From Merluccius polli (lineage: Eukaryota > Chordata > Actinopteri > Gadiformes > Merlucciidae), in assembly GCA_030340625.1 (NCBI GenBank), contig JAOPHQ010002558.1, positions 352,501 to 416,500 on the forward strand: a stretch of DNA of 64,000 nucleotides. The letters run 5' to 3'. The notes under the pieces were generated by a model. That model made no database searches and was not told the DNA's origin. It was given only the letters and a program-made list of their open reading frames with translations. Shown here one piece after another: positions 34,442 to 46,600 of this stretch (position 1 is its first letter; every line of letters begins with the position of its first letter). Made by a program: the position numbers and the translations under genes.

Positions 34442-34807
34442 GGGTGGGGTGGGGGTGGGGGTGTTAATGGTGGTGATGATGGTGATGAAAAGAATATGTA
34501 AGACATCAGAAAAGCAAAAAAAAAAAAAATGTAAACAGGATTTATAATCGAGATGATGACATTTTTTCCAGTTCAATACCAGGATGCACAAGACATTTTT
34601 TTTATTTGATCCTGTCGGTTTGTTTGTATCTATTATTTTTCGTTGTTTTTTAAACCACTTTGCTTTTGTATGAATGTACTGAGGATTTTAAGATTATCAT
34701 GTAACTTCATACCAAGCATTTCCAATCAGCAATGTATAATTATCTTTACAGCAATGTTGTTATCTTTCAATTTATATGAGCTAATGATCAACAGACCGAC
34801 AACTGAA

Positions 34808-34850
<43 letters not shown>

Positions 34851-34870
34851 ATACATACACACACACACAC

Positions 34871-35329
34871 CAGGGCTCCGAACCGGTTCAAGGAACGGAA
34901 ACGAAAACCGAAAACGAACGGAATTTTACGAGGAACGGAAACGGAAACGAAAACCAAATGGTCTTCAACTGTTCCGGAACAGAAACGTTATTCTGAAATC
35001 CCCAAAACCGGTTAATAACGTTTTTTTTTTCGTTCTCTATATAGCCTATAACATTTCACAAAAGCATAGCCGCCCGCTAAGCTCAGCTGTCACAAATTCC
35101 CACCACCACCCTGGTTATATACCAATAACTAGGTCTATTGTAAGGTATCGACCACAAAAATAGACTAGGCCCAATAACACTGCCGGAACGTTAAGAACGA
35201 ACGTTATTTTACGTTCTGAACCGGTTCAGGAACGATATGTTGGTGGCGGAACGCAAGAACAAAAACGTTAAATATACCGGTTCCGTTCGGAGCGGAACGA
35301 TTGAAAAATAATTTCGTTTTCAAGCCCTG
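34871..35329. mobile_element. 459-bp non-autonomous hAT element inserted in a CA microsatellite
   Basis: Ends are CAGGGCTCCGAACCGG on the left and CAGGGCTTGAAAACG read inward from the right, the CAGGGCT terminus common in hAT elements. Both flanks are ACACACAC, compatible with an 8-bp duplication inside the CA repeat (34810-34870 and 35330-35341). The interior has many GGAACGGAAACG and AACGTTA subterminal motifs and no gene. Confidence 0.8.
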
Positions 35330-35809
35330 ACACACACACACCATATACAAACAACAACAGAGATACAGAGGTGTCTTAATGTCCTAAATTTTTTTTAAAG
35401 AGGAGTAAGACTTCAAACACACCTAAAATCTTTGCAATAACAATACTTATGTACATTTCACAGGGAATTTTGCATGGGTATATAATTTTATCCTTCATCA
35501 CATTACATAAGCACATAACACAGTTGCTCTATTTCGAATGGTGCTTGCCAAAATGAACACTTTAAAACATCTATCATTGCACCAACCTTTTGTCCACATG
35601 ACAAATGACAGTGTGTGTTACAGCTATTTCAGCTAAATACAGAATGTTGCTGCTGTGTGCTGATTTGATAACAAGTAAACTATTGGATTAAAATAGGGAT
35701 CAGATGATCTCTTACCATTCAGTCTCAACCCTGTCTCTTTCTTCAAGCACTTGTAGTTTATGGAGATATAGCACTGGCTATAAACAGCAGTGATCAGTGC
35801 AGCATGTAC

Positions 35810-35866
35810 AGAGCCAACACAACTTTACATAATGCAAGGAGCATTATGTAAAGTTGTGTTGGCTCT
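35810..35866. repeat. perfect 26-bp stem / 5-nt loop hairpin
   Basis: The arm 35810-35835 (begins AGAGCCAACACAACTTTAC) is followed by loop AAGGA and by its exact reverse complement at 35841-35866. It is followed by a LINE-like tail near 35920 (ATGACAATAAACC). Confidence 0.9.
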
Positions 35867-36151
35867 GAGAGTAAGAATTTCATTACTGGGAATGATATTG
35901 CATTGTTACAGGTATGACAATAAACCTTTTAACTGAAACTGAAATTAATGAAATGAAGAGTAAAATATAACACATGTCAGTAGAATTATAAATAGATGAT
36001 GTGCATAGTTAAAAGTATATATTAATACCAACAAACCAATCTTTAACTAACTTTAAAGAACTTAGATTGATATATTGCATATAATTCATTTATATATTTC
36101 TATATGTAGGCCGGATGATTTATACTATAATTATTTGAATTTACTAATGCA

Positions 36152-36154
<3 letters not shown>

Positions 36155-36231
<77 letters not shown>
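36155..36231. repeat. (CA)n microsatellite, about 38 units
   Basis: A pure CA run. Confidence 0.97.
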
Positions 36232-36236
<5 letters not shown>

Positions 36237-36647
36237 TTAACTAGGTATAACATGTAATTGTACATGTAATTAACCTCCAAACCGAAAATGTTATCATACA
36301 TTACACCCCTAATAAATGCAGTACAGGACTAGGAGTGGGATGTAAAGGGATTTGGCGGATGTTTATTGTAATTAACGTACACGTAAGGATGCAGAAGCAC
36401 CACATGGACATGTGTTGGCGTGTGTCGCCCCCTAGCGGCCTGCTGCGGACCAGCCCTACGGACTGGTTTAGTTTCGGATAGTGTTGCCGTAGGGGGGGGG
36501 GTCTTGAGTGTCTTGAAATGGTGGCGTGTAAAAAAAAACGCATTCTTAATGTTCAATCAATCGGCCTACTGGTTGTAATGCTTGTAGACTACAGATGGCC
36601 ACATTTTAAATAAGTCACAGTACGTCTTCAACAGTGGACTGCTTTGT

Positions 36648-36732
36648 CCCTCCCCTCCCTACACCCCCTCCCTCACCTGCCCCTCCTCCCCCCTCCCTCA
36701 CCTGCCCCTCCTCCCCCCTCCCTCACCTGCCC
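36648..36732. repeat. C-rich 27-28-bp tandem repeat in the slc11a2 promoter region
   Basis: Nearly three copies of CCCTCCCTCACCTGCCCCTC with CTCCCC between. The complementary strand has repeated G4-G6 runs able to form G-quadruplexes. It ends about 180 bp before the slc11a2 start codon. Confidence 0.8.
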
Positions 36733-36914
36733 ATTTACACGTGAACTGCAACAGAAAGTCATTAACAAGTAATGCAGTGGCAGTCCGGGAAGTGAGCATG
36801 GCCCTAACCGAGATACCGGTTTGGTAGGCTACACCAGAAGTCACCGGTTGTGAGTTTGAGGCACGTTGGACAAAGTTTACAGAAATTAACCGATTTAAAG
36901 GATCGACCGCCAAC

Positions 36915-38280
36915 ATGCTGTCCTTCTGGAAAACAGGTGAGTTCCTAGGAAACGGTTCAGTTTGCATTAGGCTGAAATTGAGATTGGTATTCGTGAATCA
37001 CACGTATGATTAGCACATGTAATGCGAGTAAAGGGAAGGCTGTTAATCTGAAGTTTAGAAAATCGTTAGAAGTTTGTTTCTATTTTCAGTTATTCCTATT
37101 TCCTACACACAACACTGGCGTAGGCTACTTGTATGTAGTTTTCAGAGTATACTTTTCGGGGCTGTTCATTTTTTTCTCCCTTTTTTATTTAAATCAACGT
37201 CACCGATGGCCCCAACTCCCTCATGTTCCTGGTCTATAATTGTCCCAGACGTTTTCTCATGGTTTTGTGTGTACAGTAGATTTGTTGTGTTTGTATTGCT
37301 GTCACGTAATTGCGTGTAATCCGTGCATAACTACCTCTCTGCCGCCAGACAGAGAGGCCCTCCCTGAGAGGGTCCACATCTCCCCCCTCCCTGAGAGGGT
37401 CCACATCTCCCCCCTCCCTGAGAGGGTCCACATCTCCCCCCTCCCTGCCGGTGGTCCCAGCGGTCCCCCTCAACATGCAGACGGTATGGAGACATACTAT
37501 AATAAGGTGTAGACATACCTGGACATTATTATGATGAATAACTAGGTTAATACGCACAACAACCGTGTTATGACTTTATTACAAAAGTAATTGAACCATA
37601 CATTGAACCATTGGTGAGCAGGTTAGAGACATAACCTCACAGCTCTGTCACACAGTTCATAACACAGTCTGACCTCTGTGGACCTTTACTACCTGACATT
37701 TCATCACATGGTTGTAACGTCATTTGCAAATGCATCCAAATTTTTATATTGTCCATTATACAACGGGTAGTTACGACCAAGCAACCTGATAGGTCAATAG
37801 CACACTTCACAGGGAGTGCTGTTATACTGAATATCAGCACGTGCTGATATTCAGTATAACAGCACACAACCTCGAGTGTGATATTGCTTTCATACAGTTA
37901 TACAAGCACCATTTATCAGTTGACAGTAATAAACGACAACAGATTGTTATTTGTTTGTTTATTTAATAATTTATTTGGCTCTGTCAACACTGGACTGGGA
38001 CTGGAATGTTGCCAAGCAACACAAACATTTTAACAGCGGTGTGATACATGTATAGTTAAAAGTCCCAGTGCTGTTATACTGAATATCAGCACTCATGGAA
38101 TGCACCTTGTCCAATCAAATGACTCGGTCAGAACCAACTGTTGTATAAGTAAGGGATAATCCATGAAGAGGTGTGCATGTATCGAAAAAATGCACGGCAC
38201 GGAGGCTAAGAAGTGCCTCCGCAAAGTGCATTATCGCATCCACTGGATCCTCTCGTATAATATTGCTTAATTCAAGTTTT

Positions 38281-38316
<36 letters not shown>

Positions 38317-41300
38317 ACGCGCGTGCGTGTTACAATTATTATTTTTTGTGGCCTGTGTTTTAGCTGTAGAGACAGATGTGATCGAGACCAGCCACACACA
38401 CGCGGTTGCGCCCCAGCCCTCTGTGTTTCGCCAGGGGGATAATGCTACTGTGGCTAGCACATATTTTGACCAGAGGATCCCGGTCCCAGAGGACAACAGC
38501 AAGGTAGGCCCACGGTGTGGGTGGAGGACCCATGGCCCCTAGGTGATGTGATGGTGAGAACACCTGGTGGAGGGTCTTTACACCTCTACCGCCAGACAGG
38601 TGCAGTGGAGTAGAGTAAGGTAATAAACAAAAATAAATTAAAATGTTATTTTATAATAGCCCGTAACGATAATAATAATAATACAATTATAATATAATAA
38701 TGCTAATGAAAAATAAATATTTCCCAGTCTGTTCAATTTTTTAATTTTTGTTCATTTTAGACCAATACGTCTATATCTTCTTTCATGGTTGCCATAAAGT
38801 TGTATTCCTCCATCCTTTAGATTGGGTTCAGTTTCCGTAAGCTGTGGGCGTTCAGTGGGCCAGGATTTCTAATGAGCATCGCCTACCTGGACCCAGGGAA
38901 CATCGAGTCGGACCTCCAGTCTGGTGCTAAAGCTGGCTTCAAGGTAGGAAACTGTACTGCTATTACTAATAATAGCATAATAATGGTTAAAAAAAGTTTA
39001 AAATATTTACGAACAAGCACACAATTTTGATCAAAATCAATTAAAAGTCTTACAAGTCTAAATTGAACATCAGCAGGAACACTGAAGTAGAACTAGAAAC
39101 ACTGAATATGTATCTAGTTCTGCTGTTAGCACCTCTGTTGCTGCTACTGCTGACCAGGCATCTTTTTTCATCTAATGTAGCATACTAATCTCAATAAACA
39201 TCACGTTACCAACTCCCTGTCCCTCCATTGCACCCACCTATGTCCTCCTGTCAAATCGCAGTTTATACCCCTTTTTTATGTTGATACGTTTTTAAATGTG
39301 CTGGCTGTGTGCTTCTTAAATGGTAAACGGACTGCATATTTATGATGGAGCTTTTATGGCTACAGGCTATTCTAAAGGGCTTTACATATTCACACACACA
39401 CACATACCGACAGTGGTGTCAATCATGCAAGGTGACAACCATCTCATCAGGTGTATTGGGGTTGGGTTGCTCAGGGAGAAATCGACACAGAGTGAAGGAA
39501 TCGAAGCAGCAACCTTCCAGTTACAAGCAACATTCCAGTAGCCAGACGACCTGCTGCCTCTGTTGAGTTTCACCCTAAAGGACCATACCAGCCCAGGTGA
39601 TCAAACCATTGTAACTGTCTCTCCTGGCTTCACTAAAACATCTGTTAACAATATAATTTGTCAAAAGTACTTTGTTGTGCTGATTCTGCTGAAGAGCATT
39701 TAGCGTGAGCGCACCTATCCACGATCATAAACAATAGCAGACTTTGGCCTTCATTAAAAAAAAAAAAATTGTATTATCACACTTGTATGACGATTCACTG
39801 TTTTTTGTCCACAAACTTTCACAAACTCCATACCGATAAATTCATTTGTTTACATTGTAAACAAATGACACAACAAAGTCATATGGACAAAGGATATTGG
39901 TAACATGTTTTCATGAAGCCAGGAGAGACGGTTACGATGGTTTAAGTGAATAACCCCAACCGGTATGGTCCTTTAAGTGAGGCTTAAGCGGTGGTTATAC
40001 TTCTACAACTGCGTATTGCGCTATCCAACTGCGTAACCACGGAGACCCCTCGAGCCCTCATAGTTCTCTGTCGTGGTGCCGGATACGCAATGCAATTTCC
40101 CGCCCGCAAAACAAACAAGGTGCAAAGTAAACAAGATTTCACACAAGATTCACACAACATTTCACACAAGTAAACAAGTACAACAGGGATACATAGTTAA
40201 GAGAGATAAATTATAATAAAAAATGAAATGCTTGAAAACAATGTTTTGTGTTTGAAATGATGAAAACATAATTGCTAAAAACAAACTTTTACAACCATGT
40301 AGTGCAATTTGCCACCGTCTCTTTTAAGTTATAGGTTCAAGTAGGTCGGGTTGGCATTCTGGAGCTTTATGCATCCATAGAGCATAGTGTATATGTCGTG
40401 CATCGCGTCATCCTGGTCCTCGTCAGCCACTTTCCTTTACATGTCACCGATTGTCTTTGTGAAGCGGGTGATGGCGTTTTTAGGGGACCAATCGCAGCCC
40501 TTGCCGTCTCCGTTGACGGAGTGACGGACACTTAAAAAATATTTCATGCAGCCAGAGACGACGGAGAGGCTCTGCGACAGGCTCTCCGGTGACGTAGAGC
40601 ACTTTACGCAGGAGTATAAATAAGGCTTTAGGGTTCTGCTTAAAATGCTCTATGAGGGCGCATGAGTAACAAGGGACCGATATGTGTGTGTTCTCTCATC
40701 CCTTCCCGTACCAGCTCCTCTGGGTGCTGATGGGAGCCACCATCATCGGACTGCTGCTGCAGAGACTGTCATCCCGACTGGGCGTGGTGACGGGCATGCA
40801 CCTGGCTGAAGTCTGCCACAGACAGTACCCTACCGTGAGCCCTTCCATTTTTTTCTCCCTCCCTCTCCCTCTCTACACATCAGGGCCCTGTTTCAAGAAG
40901 CCTGATTTCCAGGTTAACCAGATATGTTAATTCAGACTTCAGGGGAAGCCTGAAGTTTCGGTTTCAGATACCAAAATTCCTCTCCATTCAGTTACCATGG
41001 CGACTCATGCTGTGAACCTAATCTGGAGCAAATCTGGTACATAGCTCTGGGATAACCCTGCCCACGGCTGCAGATAAGGAGCCACATATTTACCATTAAC
41101 TAGTTGCTTATTAGCATGCATATTAGTAGCATATTAGCTCTTTATTAGTCGTTATAAAGCACTTATTAATGCCTTATTCTGCATGACCATGTTCAACAAC
41201 TACGAGGCCATTAACTAAGAGTTTTCCCTCAATAACCTCCTAATTACAACTTATTGATAGGAAGTAAGGAAATTGTTGTTCTATTCTCATGTAACAAAAC

Positions 41301-43607
41301 ACAAAACTACAAGTGTTAATAGTATCCAATAACTCTAAATGAAGTCTTTCTAACTCAGAATATGTTCCCCATTCTAAAGTGAGGTCTTGCTCATAACTAA
41401 TTCACTAGTAGTTTGACACTTATTAACCCACACGTTCTAAAGTTCTAAAGCTGCCTCCTCTTCACACTTAGTTAATGGTGAATATGTGGTCCCTAATCTA
41501 AAGTGTTACCGAGATTTCAAAACTTCAATCAGTGTGTTCACCCAAGCCTACAATAGGCTATTTAAACAGTGATGTATGTAACACTTCTGAACAATTAAAT
41601 AATGGCCTGTCCCTTTGTCGGCCCTGTGGTGGACATCGGAGTGCAGCTCGTTCCTTGCACACTGCACATACCAAGTAGCGTTACGGCAGCGGCGACTGCT
41701 TTTTGGTTGTCACCATTGGTCTATTTTTGACACGCTCCGCAATGGCTCACAGCAAAAAGCCATCTGAGATTAAACCAAAAAACATGAATAAACGTTAACC
41801 TTGTTTTGTAATGGGAATGGATGCATGTTCAAAGTATTTCAGGTCATGTTCAAAGTATTTCATTTCGAGGTGTACAGTAAACTAGAGCTTAACTTTTCTT
41901 AAAAAGTAAATAGATTCATATATTATTATATAACATGTTATAAACATGTATTGCATTATAAAAAACTGCTGAACGCTAGATGGCTTCAAGTTGTCTCACA
42001 GAGCATTTCCATGGTGACAAAATGCAAATGAACCGAAGAGGCTGAGACTGGGTTTCAACCAATAAAAGCACTCAGACAGCAATGATGGCTTGGGAATTCC
42101 CTGATGGATCACATTTTCAGGGTGCGATAGATGATGGCTTTTGAAGCCTGTCATGAACACACATTTTTCAGGTTCAACATACCCGAGATTGAGTGAACTG
42201 AAATCAGCTGTTCTGAAACCAGAAACCCTGACAGTGCACGGAAACGCCTGCTTTATTTAGAGTTCTGGTTTAAGTTTAAAGATATCCTACCATGCTACTT
42301 GAAACAGGCCCATGGAAGAGAGATGTGTCACACAGTTGGGTATACCCATCTGGATTGTGTTTCCTAAATGGGTTTCGGACACATCTGTGAACCACAGTAG
42401 TAAAGGAATATTGCCTCATGTAGCATAACGGCTCTGCGTTTCTAAACATTGCCGTACGCCTATTTACACAAATGATGAGTGATATCTGAAATTCATGTTT
42501 TTACATTTACATTTACATTTAGGGCAATGAGCAGACATTTGTCCAAAGCGAAGTAGAAAGTAGAAGTGGTAATTTCAGTAGAAAGTAATACAACAATATA
42601 TCACTCTCTGTACAGCAAGGATGTCAATAGAACAAGTTTCTAAGTGCACCATAATTGCTAAGTTTAATAATAATAATATAATAATTATCATAATCCTCAT
42701 AGGCCTACTAAGACTCAATGTTGCACATTCAAATGTACAAATCAGTGTTGATCATGGAGATACAACATAGAAAAAAATGGGGCGTCGTTTTATGAAATTC
42801 GTTTTATGAACTTCATTTTATGAATGACATTTTATGAATGTTTGTCTGAATTATTATGCCTAGATTATTGTATGGCAGTGCTTGGAGTGCAGAGTGAGCA
42901 GGAAATTATATCTATATATCTGTAATCACTGCAAATATAATTAGATATTCCATTATTTCTCATTTGCTTTCTCTGGAGCTGTATGCTGGGCTAACATTAT
43001 TATGCTACTATATCGAGCACAATGGGTGATGGATACAAACCAGTGATGGCTTCACTAACTAAAGACTGTTATGCCTTGCAATCAGAGGTACAAACTCCAG
43101 GTTTGGCAGTGTAAAAGTCCTCCACTATTGAAAGTGAATTATTTACCACAACACAGCATGTTTTCCACCGCTAACACACCTGTCCTTCTTTCCAGGTTCC
43201 TCGTATCCTGCTGTGGTTGATGGTGGAGCTGGCTATCATCGGGTCAGACATGCAGGAGGTCATCGGATGCGCTATCGCCTTCAACCTGCTCTCCTCTGGC
43301 AGGTGGGGGGAGGATGGCACATTGTGGGGTGGGGGGGGCGAGCAAAATTGATTTTTTTTATGACTGCTGATATCGCTTCACAGTTTAATGACGCCTTTAT
43401 ATTTTGTTTCACTGCTTCCTGTGTGTGTGTGTGTGTGTGTACAGGATACCCTTGTGGGGCGGTGTCCTCATAACTATCGTGGACACATTTGTTTTCCTCT
43501 TCTTGGACAAGTATGGTGGGTGTTCCTAAATCTATGGCCTATGGCATCGCCAGGGTGCTCTTGTGATTTACTGTTGTCGTTGTGCACGAGAGCAGGACAT
43601 AAAGCAT

Positions 43608-43683
<76 letters not shown>

Positions 43684-46600
43684 TTTCTTTCTCAGGTCTG
43701 AGGAAACTGGAAGCCTTTTTCGGCCTGCTTATAACAATCATGGCCGTAACCTTCGGATATGAGGTGCCAATTTATGTCCTTCTCATAAGTAAACAAGAGA
43801 TAGTGTTGATTCTTACATCATATCCTTGTAACCCTCTTGTATGCGTTTGTGTGCCTGTCAGTCAAATTGTTATCAACTACTGTAAGAGGTAGACTAGATC
43901 AATACTAGATAACACATGTATGTGTATCGCATACATCTCTCTCTCTCTCTCTCTCTCACCACACACACACATCAGTATGTGATGGTGCGCCCAGACCAGG
44001 GCGAGCTGCTGAAGGGGATGTTCGTGCCATACTGTGAGGGCTGCGGGCCGGTCCAGCTGGCGCAGGGGGTGGGCATAGTGGGGGCCGTCATCATGCCACA
44101 CAATATCTACCTCCACTCCGCCCTCGTCAAGGTAGGAGAGCCAGGGAGACAGGAGGAGCACACACACATGCAAAAATGGAGTGGGGGCTACTCCTGGGGA
44201 AAGTGGCTTCTTCTCACATGATACTTCTTCATCTTCATCATCTTGTTTGTTAGCTTTGAACCTATAGTCAAATGTCATACTCAACCTTCCCTGCCTAACA
44301 CACACACATACGCACAGATGTACATTACTGGTGCACAATTTTGAGTTCACCCCCTACCCCTGTGTGCACGCATGCACACACACAGAACACATAGACACAC
44401 ACACACAACCACACACTTTCTTTTTCTCTTTCACTCCCTCCTAAACACACACACACATTAAAGTTTGCCATTGGTGTTTAATACCTGGATAAATATAATG
44501 AACGAAAAATGATCTCAGTCAAGGGAAGTCGATCGGTCGAACAAGAAGAACATAAAAGAAGCCAACAAGTACTTTTTCATCGAGTCGTCCATTGCGCTGT
44601 TCATCTCCTTCCTGATCAACGTGTTTGTGGTGGCTGTCTTCGCCGAAGCCTTCAACGGACGCACCAACGCAGAGGTGGTGAGTAAGCATGCACCTGCTGC
44701 TTTGTGATATGCCTGCCAGGCTGATGCTATGAAAGCTGATTATATGTATTTATATGTATATTATATGTATTTATGACCATTAAATACCCTTGCAATCTTC
44801 TTGCCTTCCAGTACAACGTCTGCAATGCAACAGGAAGTCCCAACTCCAATCTCTTCCCTGTAGACAATGAAACACTACAGGTGGACATTTACAAAGGGGT
44901 AAGCCACAGAGTTATCTTGTGTGTATATTACAGTAATGTATCTGCAGGGCTGCAACTAACAATGTTGATTAATCTAATGATAATTTTTTCGATTAATCAT
45001 TAAGTCTAGAAAATGTCATAAATAATAATTGATGATTAATCGACTAATGGTTGCAACCCTAATCTGCAGAAAATATATGAGTGTGTGTCTGTGTGTGTGT
45101 TGCAGGGTGTGGTGCTGGGCTGTTTCTTTGGCTCAGCAGCGCTCTACATCTGGGCTGTGGGCATCCTGGCAGCTGGCCAGAGCTCCACCATGACCGGAAC
45201 CTATTCTGGGCAGTTTGTCATGGAGGTGTGTATGAGGACCCGCAGCAACACAACAGGCCATATCACAAAACATTCCTACACACACATTATGATACGTGGC
45301 GATGCATCCTTTGCTCACACGCACACGTTGTTAAAACTAATAACGCAATCTCACACAAAGTGAAAACCTACCCACTCCTGCACTTTAATTCTGTCAACAG
45401 ACAGTGAACCCAAAATTGTTTGGTTTTTTTTGTATGTGGTAATATGTCTTATGATCTTCAACATAGTAATCTATGCCATTTTGTCACTTTTAATAAAATA
45501 AGACCATCATTTAGAGAAAAGAGGTGTCAATTCCTACATTTTTGCTGAAACAGGGGATTCACTTACACTTTAATTGAAATATGTGACCTTGGTCCTGTAG
45601 TTGAAATGGGATTTGTTTTGAAAACATAGCAGTATTGGAAAAGCCCAAACCAGATCCCTTTTATTTCTGATGGATGATATGGTAATATGGTGCTATGCAC
45701 TCAGGGTTTTCTGAACCTGCGCTGGTCGCGTTTCGCCCGGGTCTTGCTGACCCGCTCCCTGGCACTCACCCCCACCCTGCTGGTGGCCATCTTCCAGGAT
45801 GTCCAGCGCCTGACGGGCATGAACGACTTCCTGAACGTCCTCCAGAGCATGCAGGTGAGACTTCTCTCTCCTAGCGCTAGGGAGAATGTCCTCATTTCCT
45901 GCATCGACCTCACACACCACACCACTTTGCTCTAGCTTATTGACTAATGGTGACAGTTCTGGAGTGGCTATTTGTTAGCACAGCCCCTTTAGAAGATATT
46001 TAGTTGGATTCACTCCAATTGTGGCAAAAAACGACAAATACGCGAGCACCCATCCGCGTGAGACAAAAAAGACACAAGATGAAATGGTAGCCTGTGGTTC
46101 TGTGAACCGAGGTCCGCAGAACCACCATCCAAATCCAGCTTCGCCAGATAGAAGGCCTTTGCTGGAAGCAAAGGAGATCAGTCCTAGTGAAATATGTGCA
46201 CCAATGTGAAATATAACTGTGTTCTGTCTCTATATATTACATATATATAAAGATATAGATATATATATATGATATACATACAAAGTACTGTATATAAAAT
46301 ATATTAAATGTCACTCAAACTAATATGCCTCTTAAATTGTACAATATTTATGCTAGGCCTAACATTAAATACAATAACAATGCATTCTTGTGTCTGAGAT
46401 GCGTCGTATCGAGAATGGCTATAGTTCTCAACTGCTTAATTTGTTATTATTCGTTCGTTCCTATAATTATATAATTTAAAAGGTTAATGTCATTGTTGGC
46501 ATTATTATTATTATTATATCCTACCTTATCTCCTAAGATAGCCTAACTGAACAATGTAGGCCTTTCCTTTTGTAACTCCTCAAATAAAAAACACTACAGC

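Noticed and set aside
37234..37557. Repeated GREGGDVDPL / ERVHISPL peptides as a possible repeat protein
   Set aside because: Both come from a three-copy 28-bp minisatellite in slc11a2 intron 1, with no start context or splice support.
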